Shown here piece after piece: positions 15,001 through 20,658 of a stretch of 64,000 nt of DNA. How positions within the stretch are numbered: position 1 is the first letter of the stretch; each line of letters opens with the position of its first letter. A program made the position numbers and the translations under genes. The stretch comes from Rhodococcus wratislaviensis (GTDB lineage: Bacteria > Actinomycetota > Actinomycetes > Mycobacteriales > Mycobacteriaceae): contig NZ_UAUI01000027.1 in the NCBI RefSeq assembly GCF_900455735.1, positions 1-64,000 on the forward strand. The letters run 5' to 3'. The notes beneath the pieces were generated by a model. It was not told where the DNA came from. It saw only the letters and a list, made by a program, of their open reading frames with translations, and searched no databases.

Positions 15001-17465
15001 CCAGTCGAGCGAATCGGCTGGCGCACCGCCTGATCGGTGCGGGGGTGGGCCCGGAGGTGCTGGTGGCGGTCGCATTGGAGCGATCACCGGAGTTGATCGT
15101 CGCGTTGTTGGCGGTCCTCGAGGCCGGGGGCGCATACCTCCCCATCGACCCGAATTATCCGGGCGCACGAATCGGGACCATCCTCACCGACGCCGATCCG
15201 CTATTGATCATCAGCGATACCATGACCGAAAACGTGTTGCCCGACAACGGCATCCCGCGATTGCTTTTCGATTCCGTGTCCGACGAGGGCGGGCATTCGG
15301 AGGAGGGAAGCCCCGACGCCCACGACCGCGCGAGACCGGACAACACCGCGTACGTGATGTACACCTCCGGATCGACGGGTGTTCCGAAGGGTGTCGCCGT
15401 GAGCCATCGAAGTGTGGTGTCGCTGTTCGCCGGCACCGCAGGGTGGGCGGGATTCGAGACTGGGGACGTGTGGGGTTGGTGTCATTCGGTGGCGTTCGAT
15501 TTCTCGGTGTGGGAGTTGTGGGGTGCGCTGCTACACGGTGGCCGGGTGGTGGTCGCGCCGTGGGACGTGGTGCGCTCACCGATCGAGTTGTGGGAGTTGG
15601 TGGTTCGGGAACACGTGACAGTGCTCGGTCAGACGCCGTCGGCGTTCTACGAATTCGCGGACGTCGAGCGTGAGGAGCCCGGCGTGGGGGCGGATTCGGT
15701 GCTGCGGATGGTGGTGTTCGGCGGAGAGGTGCTGGATCCGGAAGGGTTGCGGGGCTGGTATCGGGGCGAGCGCCCGAATCCACCGATTCTGGTCAACGGG
15801 TACGGGCCGACCGAGACAACGGTCTTCGCGGCAACCTTCGTGCTTCCGGACTGGGCTGAACTCGCCGACCGGGCGAGTGTGCCGATCGGGGCACCGGTGG
15901 GCAACACGTCGGTCTTCGTACTGGGCGCGGGCTTGATGCCAGTTCCGGTGGGTGCGGTGGGGGAGCTGTACATCGCCGGGGTGCAGTTGGCTCAGCGGTA
16001 CGTGGGACGGCCGGGGGCGACGGCAGAGCGGTTCGTCGCGTGCCCGTTCGGGGAGCCGGGTGCACGGATGTATCGATCCGGGGATCTCGTGCGGTGGACT
16101 GCCTGCGGTGTCCTCGAGTTCGTCGGCAGAGCGGACGAGCAGGTCAAGATTCGGGGATTCCGGGTCGAACCCGCGGAGATCGAGGCGGCTCTGCTGCAAC
16201 ATCCGGCCGTGACTCAGGCCGTGGTGGTTGCCCGGGACACCGCCACCGGCACCGGCCTGGTCGGCTACGTGGTCTCCGACACCGCCGGCCCCGACACCGG
16301 TGTCGAGGTCCGTCGATTCGTGGCCGGGATGTTGCCGGACTTCATGATTCCGGCGGCGATCATCGCCATCGACCACCTGCCCTTGACGGTGAACGGGAAA
16401 CTCGATCGGAGAGCGTTGCCGGCACCGGAGTTCACCGGTGAGGTGTTCCAGGCACCACGGTCACCGGTGGAGGAGACGCTGGCGTCGTTGTACGCCGAGG
16501 TGCTCGGGGTTTCCGGGGTGGGGATCGATGACGGATTCTTCGACCTGGGTGGGCATTCGTTGTCGGCGACGCGGTTGGTGGGACGGATTCGGTCGGTGCT
16601 GGGCGTGGAGGTTCCGATCCGGATGGTTTTCGAGTCCCCGACGATTGCCGAACTCGCACCCCGACTGGGTGAGGACATCGAACCCGGCCTGCTCGACCCG
16701 TTCGCGGTGATCCTGCCGATCCGAAGTGAAGGAACCGGACCGCCGCTGTGGTGTATCCACCCGGGTGGCGGTCTGAGCTGGTGCTACATGGGCCTTCGCG
16801 CCCACCTCCCCGACAGGCCCGTCTACGGTCTGCAAGCGCGGGGATTCGATGGAGTCACGCCGCTGCCGGACTCGATCGAGGAGATGGCCGCCGACTATCT
16901 CGACCAGATCCTCACCGTTCAGGAAGACGGCCCGTTCCTCCTGCTGGGATGGTCGTTCGGTGGCCTTGTCGCCCATGCGATCGCCACCGCACTGGAACGC
17001 CGAGGGCTCGAGGTTGCGCTCCTCGCGATGATGGACAGCGTGCCCGGTGCCGGGGATCTCCCCACCGGCGAGGCGGTGCCGTCGGATGAGGACATTCGAC
17101 GGTCGATCCGGTCGTGGGCGCAGAGCCGCTACGGTGAGATCGTCGATTCGCCCGACTACGCGCCAATCTGGGACGCCGCACGGGCAATCTATCGGAACGA
17201 CCTGCGGCTGTCCGTTGACCACGCACCGCAGATCTATCACGGTGACGTGGTGTTTCTCCATCCGACATCGACGGATGACGGATCGATTTCGGACGAGTCC
17301 GCGTCCGATAGGTGGCATGCATACGTCACCGGCGACATCGTGACTCACGACATTCACAGCACGCATGCCGATATGGACCAGCCCCGTCCCCTCGCCGAGA
17401 TCGCGCGGATCATCAACCACGACTTGGCCACACCGGGTCGGCGCACACGACAACCGGAAGGCTGA
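3..17465 (+). CDS. Non-ribosomal peptide synthetase, 3' part (five A modules, one E, terminal TE); start outside window
   Basis: The frame is open at the left edge, so the first module is cut. In window numbering the domains run: C (1-195, C-terminal end only), A1 (207-715), T1 (Ser772), C2 (820-1257), A2 (1280-1787), T2 (Ser1837), C3 (1905-2333), A3 (2360-2853), T3 (Ser2898), E (2953-3420), C4 (3453-3896), A4 (3913-4410), T4 (Ser4453), C5 (4500-4946), A5 (4963-5473), T5 (Ser5519), TE (5570-5820, GWSFGG with Ser5651). Every complete C domain and the E domain keep HHxxxDG. T1, T4 and T5 read LGGHSL; T2 and T3 read LGGDSI. Specificity residues aligned by eye to PheA: A1 and A5 D-F-W-G-V-G-G-V-F, A2 D-A-Y-F-V-A-A-V-C, A3 D-A-L-F-L-G-L-V-A, A4 D-V-W-D-L-G-V-I-Q. 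I cannot assign substrates. The product should have at least five residues, the A3 residue probably D, released by a type I thioesterase. No tailoring, transport or MbtH-like gene is visible, so a siderophore role is possible but unsupported. Confidence 0.97.
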   Translation: MLQSMLTVLLRRLGAGTDIAIGGPIAGRTDDASAELVGFFVNTWVLRVDVSGNPRFDKVLEQVRGKALGAYENQDAPFERLVELLNPTRSTACHPLFQVSFAMQNNAFPDVEFPGLEWATLPAPTGTSRFDLSFTLTPDKRQGLAGVIEYSSDLFDRETVEGIAARYVRLSELIVADPQERIEGYEILVPHEREVVLRTWNDTAAPFSETTVVELFERRAAATPDAAAVTFSDRSWTYREINTQANRLAHYLIGAGVGPETLVAVALRPSEELVVALLAVLKAGGTYLPLDPNYPSARAGTILADAAPQLILSDTVAVATLPDHDRDQVLLDADLDLEGDATVVGGRADLDPADTDRISPLRPGHAAYVTYTSGSTGAPKGVTVSHRSVVSSVAGTGDRVGVDATDVWVWCHSVAFDFSVWELWGALVHGGRVVVAPWDVVRSPIGLWELVVRERVTVLGQTPSAFYEFAEVERVYSAVGAGSVLRTVVFGGEVLDPARLRGWYPGENSLHSHVRLVNGYGPTETTVFAALYSLPESQGARARVSVPIGDPVGGVRVFALGAGLMPVPVGVAGELYIAGVQLARGYLGRPGLTAERFVACPFGEPGARMYRSGDLVRWTAEGVLEFVGRADEQVKIRGFRVEPAEIESVLLQHPAVSQAAVIARETLIGIELVGYVVLDSGTGTDSAGLREFVAGLLPGFMVPAVVTVVEGLPLTVNGKLDRKALPAPEFTGEVFRAPRSPVEETLVSLFAEVLDVARVGIDDSFFDLGGHSLAATRLVGRIRSVLGVEVAIRVVFESPTVAALAPRLGDGPVRVPLTPRVRPERVPLSFAQARLWFLHRFEGPSATYNIPVAVRLTGDLDTAAVAAAVADVVARHESLRTVFDDPDGAPIQRVLPAEEVPTPVHVEMVDPPSVIAAVTAAAGYRFDIAHEIPIRTTLLETGPREHILVMVLHHIAGDGGSLAPLARDVAVAYTARTDGHAPGWVPLPVQYADYTLWQREILGSEDDPDSLLTAQFEYWRAELAGLPDCIELPSDRRRPAQPSYRGGTVEFAIDPERVAAVTELARSSGATPSMVLQSVLAVLLRRLGAGTDIAIGSPIAGRTDDALTELVGFFVNTWVLRVDVSGNPGFDEVLDRVRGKALGAYENQDAPFERLVELLNPTRSTAYHPLFQVSFAMQNNAFPEVEFPGLGWEVLSAPTGTSRFDLSFTLTPDGRQGLAGVIEYSSDLFDRGTVETIATRYVRLLERVVEDPQGRIEGFEILDPDERERVLRSWNGTSVPIPDTTIPGLFGQQVAATPDAVAVTFGEENWSYRELASRANRLAHRLIGAGVGPEVLVAVALERSAELIVALLAVLEAGGAYLPIDPRYPNARTEFILTDAAPLLILTDTPTARTLPDNDIPRILLDVIPDEDGHDEDGHGEGLTLDDSDRTTSLRPGNTAYVMYTSGSTGTPKGVTIDHANVVNLALHGWPDGPGDRVLLHSSMAFDASAYELWPTLLGGGQLVVAPPGSLDLEVLERVVSTPRVTSMFVTTPLFHLLSDASEHARGALDQPRQVVAAGDVLSPSAVRRVLARHPQVTVINAYGPTEATVCATAYSISGSMALEGKVSVPIGVPIGNARAFVLGDGLIPVPVGVVGELYIAGSGVGRGYIGRQELTAERFVGCPFGEPGTRMYRSGDLVRWTTDAVLDFVGRADEQVKIRGIRVEPGEIDTLLVSHPAVGSVVTVDRVGPSGQKVLVSYVVPAPGAEVDIEALRVLAAGRLPDYMVPSAIIVVDRIPLTPVGKLDRRALPEPDLASDTPFRAPRTIAEQTLATVLADVLGVDRVGVDDDFFRLGGDSIMSTQVVARARARGVLVSARDVFERRTIAGLASVAHPVRDEDSVRFEDVPLPSPTPEQLSAVAARYPEAVDVWPLAPLQAGLVFHAMSASEAPDVYAVQTVLGLTGQVDADRVKAAAQAMLDRYANLRVAFLTDGVDEPAQVVLEGLAVPWWEADISDVEAGERDVELARLLSDDADTGFDVSAPPLLRFGLVTMGDGDVRLVVSYHHVLLDGWSMPLLMREMLTVYGADGDGAVLEPVAPYRRYLGWLARQDRQQSLEAWEDALDGVEPALLVAGRSESARGSSVLRRELDEGLSSEITELASRLSVTVNTLVQVAWAIVLGMLTGSRDVVFGATVSGRSGLVPAIESMVGLFINTIPVRVRLDPEESVARLIARVQAEQATLIEHHHVPLPEIQRVAGRGALFDTLTVFESYPIDRRSLASLAESIGAPAITSLDSHGGTNYSLTLAVEAGERTSVSLWHDPALFDDDQVQRIADRFHRVLESLVAAPEAATGDVDLLAPEERTLLVPVRGAAAEAVRTLPEILAAAVAHDPGAVAVVCGERSLTYRELDAETSRIARVLIAHGVGPESTVAVAVPRSVESVLAVWAVAKAGGAFVPVDPSYPASRIEHLITDSAAGFGITVAECIGTLPRTLDWWVLDDPEVRAEYSRRPAEWVTDAERVAPLRVDHPAYVIYTSGTTGEPKGVVVPHRGLGNLAVEMAEKFDVTADARVLQVASPSFDASVLEYLLATGSAAATVVVPAGVVGGEELGGVIESAAVTHAFLTPTMLATVPVERMSSVRCLLTGAEAVPVSVVESFAAGRRMHDLYGPTEATVAVAISPPFTPHGPVTLGGPVRGASVVVLDTWLRPVPPGVPGELYVAGDPLARGYHHRVGLTAARFVANPFGGPGGRMYRTGDVVRWVESESDPVLEFLGRIDFQIKVRGRRVEPGEIDAVLAEQSGVGSVVTIDRKGPSGQTVLVSYVVPAPGGAVDAEIVRTAAAGRMPEYMVPSAIVVLEKLPLTPAGKLDRGSLPEPEFSSNRAFRSPQTETEEILAHVFAEVLGVEQVGVDDGFFDLGGDSIRSIQLVSRAKAQGVVFTARDVFEHRTVARLSEVSVLNRDSDHVVLEELPGGGVGSMPLTPIARFLLARGDGFRRFAQTMVLELPDGIDRAGLVATLDAVLVRHDMLRSRLITDDAGAQKLRVDPPDTVHVDRLIRRVECDDAPGDPEWLRLASAEWDSALGRLDPAAGVMVQFVWLDRVPRPGDEPADRPGRLLVVAHHLVIDGVSWRIVIPDLAAAWARVRTGERPALPVTGTSMRRWAHGLVDEAVRPERVAELPLWQSILEGPDPTLGSRRCDPILDVLSTVQRVPMQVPAHATASLLTTIPKVFHAGVDDGLLAGLAMALTRWRRRRGVIESSSLISLENHGREAHVLPGADLSRTVGWFTTAFPIRLDIAGADLDDAFAGGSAAGTVIKAIKEQVLALPDRGIGYGLLRYLNADTAPELDKYPGGQISFNYLGQISAADVPEEFRELGWMLAIDGNELSATREPDLPAVATVDINAMVTDGPDGPHLGATFGFPTGVLSRDDVQELADLWCDALSALARHAEGPGAGGLTPSDVPLVPVSQRDIETWEDRYPGVVDVWPQTAMQSGVLFHSMLAGASFDAYTTQLVLHLGGTVDPERILAAGQAVLDRHANLRTAFVHESDGGPVQVVLDSVALPWCEVDLRNFPEGARDSQFEQLLVEDQAAHFDPATPPLMRFTLVTMAQDRYELVITHHHVLLDGWSMPLLAKEILALYVSGGGAAALPRAAGYRNFLVWLAERDRVESSRIWAEALEGVDEPTLLAPAHPERDTASGEEHVSVELPPDLSASVSARATELGVTLNTVIQGAWGILLGQLCARRDVVFGATVSGRPAGLAGVESMVGLFINTLPVRVQSRPGDTAAELLTRLQEQQATLFDHHYLGLTEIHHAAGVRELFDTLVVFESYPVDRAAWAAAIPIDGMTVTGARAIDASHYPMTLIASVDSQLRLTVAYLPNLFGAAEVDTIARRLIRILQAIAADPQGAVDRIDIFEAGERRLVLDVRNDTTVAVPEVTLPDLFALQAARTPDAVALTSGDEQLTYREVDERANRLARRLIAHGVGPESLVGVAVRRSIDLVVGIYAVVTAGGAYVPIDPDYPIEHTRHVMESAAPVCVLTLSTDRVQIPGDIRVVEIDGRQRTDIDSSPVRNEDRIAPLKPNNTAYVIFTSGSTGRPKGVAVSHAAIVNQLQWMRDHFGFDHHDVVLQKTPATFDVSVWEMFLPLQIGARLVIAKAEGHRDPMYLAEMIRSQKITTGDFSPSMLAMILDKLERADCESLLRVLCGGENLSPATAHNFIERSGTAVHNVYGPTETAIQVTHHRCGPADATSVPIGTPVRNTRVFVLGPGLGPVPVGVVGELYIAGVQLARGYLGRPWLTAERFVACPFGVAGARMYRSGDVVRWTADGELEFVGRADAQVKVRGFRVEPGEVETVLLSHPVVAQAVVVARATGSGAELVGYVVLEPTETVTGAGLREYLAGRLPEFMVPATVMVVDGLSLTPNGKLDRPALPAPEFSGGAFRAPSTPVEKTLASLFGELLDVERVGIDDSFFDLGGHSLSATQLVSRIRSVSGVEVPIRMVFESPSVAELAPRLGEAAVARPPLLPRVRPDRVPLSFAQARLWFLHRFEGPSATYNIPVAVRLTGDLDTAAVTAAVADVIARHESLRTVFGEDEGVPFQRILPADQVAATLPVPIVDVDDSTVLDAVAEAVGCRFDLSTEIPLRACIFRVSESDHVLVMVLHHIAGDGGSLAPLARDVAVAYAARADGHAPGWVPLPVQYADYTLWQREILGSEDDPDSLLVAEFDYWRAELAGLPDCIELPSDRRRPAQPSYRGGTVEFAIDPDRVVAVTELARSSGGTPSMVLQSVLAVLLRRLGAGTDIAIGSPIAGRTDDALTELVGFFVNTWVLRVDVSGNPGFDRVLDRVRGKALGAYENQDAPFERLVELLNPTRSTAYHPLFQVSFAMQNNAFPEVEFPGLEWTTLPAPTGTSRFDLSFTLTPDGRQGLAGVIEYASDLFDRGTVETIATRYVRLLERVVEDPQGRIEGFEILEPDERERVLRDWNGTSVPIPDSTIPDLFDAQVAATPDAVAVTFGEENWSYRELASRANRLAHRLIGAGVGPEVLVAVALERSPELIVALLAVLEAGGAYLPIDPNYPGARIGTILTDADPLLIISDTMTENVLPDNGIPRLLFDSVSDEGGHSEEGSPDAHDRARPDNTAYVMYTSGSTGVPKGVAVSHRSVVSLFAGTAGWAGFETGDVWGWCHSVAFDFSVWELWGALLHGGRVVVAPWDVVRSPIELWELVVREHVTVLGQTPSAFYEFADVEREEPGVGADSVLRMVVFGGEVLDPEGLRGWYRGERPNPPILVNGYGPTETTVFAATFVLPDWAELADRASVPIGAPVGNTSVFVLGAGLMPVPVGAVGELYIAGVQLAQRYVGRPGATAERFVACPFGEPGARMYRSGDLVRWTACGVLEFVGRADEQVKIRGFRVEPAEIEAALLQHPAVTQAVVVARDTATGTGLVGYVVSDTAGPDTGVEVRRFVAGMLPDFMIPAAIIAIDHLPLTVNGKLDRRALPAPEFTGEVFQAPRSPVEETLASLYAEVLGVSGVGIDDGFFDLGGHSLSATRLVGRIRSVLGVEVPIRMVFESPTIAELAPRLGEDIEPGLLDPFAVILPIRSEGTGPPLWCIHPGGGLSWCYMGLRAHLPDRPVYGLQARGFDGVTPLPDSIEEMAADYLDQILTVQEDGPFLLLGWSFGGLVAHAIATALERRGLEVALLAMMDSVPGAGDLPTGEAVPSDEDIRRSIRSWAQSRYGEIVDSPDYAPIWDAARAIYRNDLRLSVDHAPQIYHGDVVFLHPTSTDDGSISDESASDRWHAYVTGDIVTHDIHSTHADMDQPRPLAEIARIINHDLATPGRRTRQPEG
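2478..4092 (+). repeat. Intragenic NRPS repeat, copy A (C2 plus N-terminal part of A2)
   Basis: This stretch is nearly identical to 13524-15144 in the same gene (offset 11046 at the start, 11052 after a 6-base indel). Bases 3212-3394 match 14264-14446 without a difference over 183 bases. The repeat covers the condensation domain and the beginning of the adenylation domain, then stops abruptly inside the A domain. Confidence 0.9.
13524..15144 (+). repeat. Intragenic NRPS repeat, copy B (C5 plus N-terminal part of A5)
   Basis: Second copy of the repeat at 2478-4092. Downstream of it the A5 core (about 15356-16230) no longer resembles A2. It resembles the A1 core (about 1108-1970), sharing the same motif order and the same specificity residues. 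A5 therefore looks like a mosaic of two donors. Confidence 0.9.
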
Positions 17466-17632
17466 TGACGGGAGGGCCGCTACCGGAGTGCGTGCAGGTT
17501 CGATTGGGCAGCCGTATGCGGAATTCTCCGATTTCAGCTGGTTGTAGCGTTGTATCGCACCGTGTACGCCCTGTCCTTGATTTCGCTCGAAACTGATGGA
17601 TTCCATGAGTTACGCGTGTAATCTGCGAGTTC

Positions 17633-18524
17633 ATGACGGATTCCGACACTCGTCGGTTCTCTGTGATCCATGGCGGCTCGTCTCCGTCGCGAAATGTTGA
17701 CGCCGACCTGCTGGCCGATCACGACCGCGCCGATGTCGTGGCTCTGCACCGGGTGCGGTTTCGCGGCAGCGGTGGGGATGACGACGAGTATCGGTTCTTC
17801 GTCGACACGGTCGCGGAGTACCAGTGGGCGCGTGACGCCGCGGGACTGGCACGCAGAACGCTGGATCACTCGGTGAGTCCGCTCATCGAGGTATGCGACT
17901 TTTTCGGTGTGGTGGCGTGGCACCTGACACCACAACAGTCGGACCGCTACTTCTCGGGTCCGGGGAAGGGCTCGCCGAGCACGGTGCGCTCGAAGGTCAG
18001 CCGGATCGATGGATACTTCGTGTTCCTCGAACAGCGCTACGCGGGCGAGATCGGCCGCCGATTCGGCGTGTTGGTGGAGTCACCGGTGGACGAGTTCAAT
18101 CGGCCGGTGCATCGAGGCGACTTCGGCCTGCGTATCCCGCCGTCTCAGGGCGGGCACGCTCACCGTCCCCCGCACACGCAACTGAACGCACACCCTCTAC
18201 CTCAACGACGTCACTCGCGTGCTGATGCGCCGCTGGCTCTCTCATCGACAGGACAAATGGCCGACCAGCCCCCATCCGCATCTGCTCATCTCGATGTGCG
18301 GCGCCCACGCGCCGAACACTCCGCCCCTGGCGCAGCGCACCATCACCCTCATCTTCCGCGGACTGGACCTGCAGGCGCACCGCGTTCGCAGTGACCGCAT
18401 TCTGTACGAGGCATCCGTCACCGAATATCCCGTCCTCCTGATGCGGGTTTTCGGAATCAGCACTGTGACCGCGATGCGCTACCTACACGCCGCGCATCCA
18501 CACCGCTCTCAGCCACCCCACTGA
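17633..18524 (+). pseudogene. Broken tyrosine recombinase/integrase
   Basis: Two pieces of one integrase-like protein lie in different frames. The first (from 17633, about 165 meaningful residues up to about 18130) looks like an N-terminal core-binding domain of actinobacterial site-specific integrases. The second (frame 3, about 18186-18524) has the C-terminal part, including RRWLSHR, NPHLLIS-like PHPHLLIS and the end LMRVFGISTVTAMRYLHAAHP. Between them the frame shifts, and the central region expected for this family is missing or scrambled, so a working enzyme is unlikely. It sits just after the NRPS gene and beside a broken resolvase, which marks an old insertion site. Assignment to the integrase family is from remembered family features, not a search. 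Confidence 0.7.
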
Positions 18525-18553
18525 ACTTCGGAACCGATTCTGGCTGCGACATC

Positions 18554-19492
18554 TCATGAGTGATCCGGGCACAAGAGATCGGGCGTGACCGTCCATCCGG
18601 CTGCGGTGAGCCATCGTTGCACCGGTTTGGTCAGGTCGCCGCTCTTCGCTTTCTCGGCGAGAGTTCCGGCGAGGATGGGTCCGTCGCCGCAGATGCTGCA
18701 GGCGATGTCGAATGTTGGTTGTCCGGGTTCGCAATGCCGGCAGTGGTGGCGGCTGGTGACCGTTCCGTGGTGGTCGGGGTCGGGGTGGAGCCAGCCACCG
18801 CGAGGTCGGCACGTTGGTGTGCTGCCTCAGCGCGTGTGGTGGGCTCGTGACCGCAGGTTGGGCACGTCCGGGACGTGGGTGCCGCTGGATCCGCGACCAA
18901 GGCGATGTCTTGCGTGGCCGGTGCGATGCCCACCCTTCGCTTGTTCAGATGCCCATAGACCGTGGTGCGCGGCACTTTCAGCATGTCGGCGATCTGCGCG
19001 ACGGTGTGATCGCCTGCGTCGTATAGCCGTTGAGCGAGTTCGATCTGGTCCGGGCTGAGCTTCGAGGGGGCCGGCCGCCCTTCCGGCCGCGGGCCCGGGC
19101 ATCGGCGAGGCCGTCGCGGGTGTTGGCCACGATCAGCTCGCGCTGGAACTCGGCCAGGACCGACAGCATGCCGAACATCGCGCGCCCCTCGGCGTCGCGG
19201 AGTCGATGCCCCGCTCGAGCACCTGCAGGCCGATGCCCCGCTCGCGCAGTTCGGCGCCGAGCGTGATCAGGTGCAGCATCGACCGTCCGAGGCGGTCGAG
19301 CCGGGTGATCACCAGGACGTCGTCCTCGCGAAGCCGCCCCAGCACCAGATCGAGTTGGGGCCGTGACGCTTTGGCACCGCCCGCGTGGTCGACATGGGTG
19401 TTCTCGGCGGCCACCCCGGCGCGGCGCAATGCGTCGACCTGATGGTCGGGGTTCTGGTCTGTGCTGGAGACCCGTGCGTAGCCGATCAGCAT
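18554..19492 (-). pseudogene. Frameshifted serine recombinase (Tn3-type resolvase) with Cys-rich C-terminal part
   Basis: Read on the minus strand from ATG at 19492, the protein begins MLIGYARVSSTDQNPDHQVD, the resolvase N-terminus with the catalytic Ser in RVSS. It continues through VITRLDRLGRS to GIDSAT. Near 19200 the frame changes and the text resumes as EGRAMFGMLSVLAEFQREL and RGRKGGRPP. Near 19065 it changes again to KLSPDQIELAQRL and a helix-turn-helix (DHTVAQIADMLKVPRTTVYG), then TCPTCGHEP. A third shift near 18790 leads to WLHPDPDHHG, HCRHCEPGQ, CSICGDGP and the end LLCPDHS. Pieced together this is about 310 residues. The multiple frameshifts make it a pseudogene unless they are sequencing errors. 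The last part could instead be a separate small Cys-rich gene that has lost its start. Confidence 0.8.
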
Positions 19493-19493
19493 G

Positions 19494-19612
19494 TGTCGAA
19501 AATATCTCACCAAGGGGTTTTTCGACATACTTTCTCGACACGGGCTGTCGACGCCTTTTCAGGCAATTTCCGCATTTCGGAGCGGTTGTCGAATAACCAA
19601 CAATTCTCGACA
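19494..19612. repeat. Candidate resolvase res site (clustered TGTCGA/TCGACA inverted repeats)
   Basis: Directly upstream of the broken resolvase start lie at least six TGTCGA or TCGACA half-sites. The clearest pair is 19494-19527 (TGTCGAAAA facing TTTTTCGACA). Another pair is 19587-19612 (TGTCGAA facing TTCTCGACA). Between them are half-sites at 19531-19540 and 19546-19552. Several inverted-repeat subsites next to the resolvase gene is the layout of Tn3-family res sites. Confidence 0.6.
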
Positions 19613-19703
19613 GGAATGCACCGAGCACCCATCGGACACCCAGGCCGCCGGAGGGCTGGCAGCGGCCGACGGGGCGGCCACGAATGAACGCTTCGATCCA
19701 CTA

Positions 19704-19744
19704 GATGATTTATGTAGACCGCCTGACGGTTTATGTGCTAGCTT
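19704..19744 (+). promoter_or_regulatory. Candidate IclR-type operator and -10 box before the ABC importer
   Basis: Bases 19704-19732 share a TATGTA/TACGTA centre and the half-site ACCGC-nn-GACGGTTT with the operator at 24163-24200. The left half is weaker. A possible -10 box TAGCTT lies at 19739-19744, 6 bases after the operator, the same spacing as at the second site. This implies control by the IclR regulator at 23284-24066. Confidence 0.6.
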
Positions 19745-19840
19745 CGTGTTATCGGAACATGACCTGGATCACTCCCCACCCCAGCCGGTGGGGGTCCGTC
19801 ACAGACATGACTTGTCGGGCTGTTTTTACGGAGGAGCACC

Positions 19841-20623
19841 ATGCACTCGACCATCGATCAATCGTCGCTCTCGTCGTCGTCCTTCGAGGCGCCGGTTCTG
19901 GTTCGCATGGAGGGCGTGAACAAGTACTTCGGCACCCACCACGTGCTGACGGACGTCGACCTCGACATCACCACCGGCGAGGTGCTGGTGGTGATCGGCC
20001 CGTCCGGGTCGGGAAAGTCGACCCTGTGTCGCACCATCAACCGCCTCGAGCCGATCAGCTCGGGCCGGATCCTGCTCGACGGCGTCGAACTGCCCCAGGA
20101 AGGCAAGCACCTCGCGCGGCTACGTGCCGAGGTCGGAATGGTGTTCCAGTCGTTCAACCTGTTCTCGCACATGACGATCCTGCAGAACGTCATGCTCGGG
20201 CCGACCAAGGTTCTCGGCGTTCCGAAGAAGGAGGCCGAGGCCACCGCCCGCCGGCTCCTCGACCGGGTCGGGGTGGGAAATCAGGCGGAGAAGATGCCGG
20301 CCCAGCTGTCGGGCGGGCAGCAGCAGCGCGCGGCGATCGCGCGCGCCCTGGCGATGAAGCCGAAGGTGCTGCTCTTCGACGAGCCGACGTCCGCCCTGGA
20401 CCCGGAGATGGTCAACGAGGTCCTCGAGGTGATGAAGGAACTCGCCGAGACCGGTATGACGATGGTCGTGGTCACCCACGAGATGGCCTTCGCGAAGTCG
20501 GCAGCGAACCGGGTGATCTTCATGGACGCCGGACGCATCGTCGAAGAGGCCGATCCGCACGAGTTCTTCGCCAATCCCCAGACCGAGCGAGCCAAGGACT
20601 TCCTGTCGAAGGTCCTGCACTGA
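19841..20623 (+). CDS. Amino-acid-type ABC importer, ATPase subunit
   Basis: Cytoplasmic ATPase (260 residues) of a polar amino acid (PAAT/GlnQ-GluA) importer. Visible motifs are the Walker A GPSGSGKST (about residues 47-55), Q-loop MVFQSFNLFSHM, signature LSGGQQQR, Walker B VLLFDEPTSALDP and H-loop THEM. The length is usual for the family, and the start is supported by GGAGGA about 7 bases upstream. It is first in a four-gene run with binding protein and two permeases, the order of gluABCD in corynebacteria. The substrate cannot be read from the ATPase. It is probably controlled by the operator at 19704-19732. Confidence 0.93.
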   Translation: MHSTIDQSSLSSSSFEAPVLVRMEGVNKYFGTHHVLTDVDLDITTGEVLVVIGPSGSGKSTLCRTINRLEPISSGRILLDGVELPQEGKHLARLRAEVGMVFQSFNLFSHMTILQNVMLGPTKVLGVPKKEAEATARRLLDRVGVGNQAEKMPAQLSGGQQQRAAIARALAMKPKVLLFDEPTSALDPEMVNEVLEVMKELAETGMTMVVVTHEMAFAKSAANRVIFMDAGRIVEEADPHEFFANPQTERAKDFLSKVLH

Positions 20624-20658
20624 CCGCCGCACCGTCGACACGAAAAAGGTTGTCTGTC

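Noticed and set aside
19705..20658. N-terminal extension of the binding-protein frame back to 19705
   Set aside because: It overlaps the ATPase gene in another frame; the signal peptide begins at ATG 20659.
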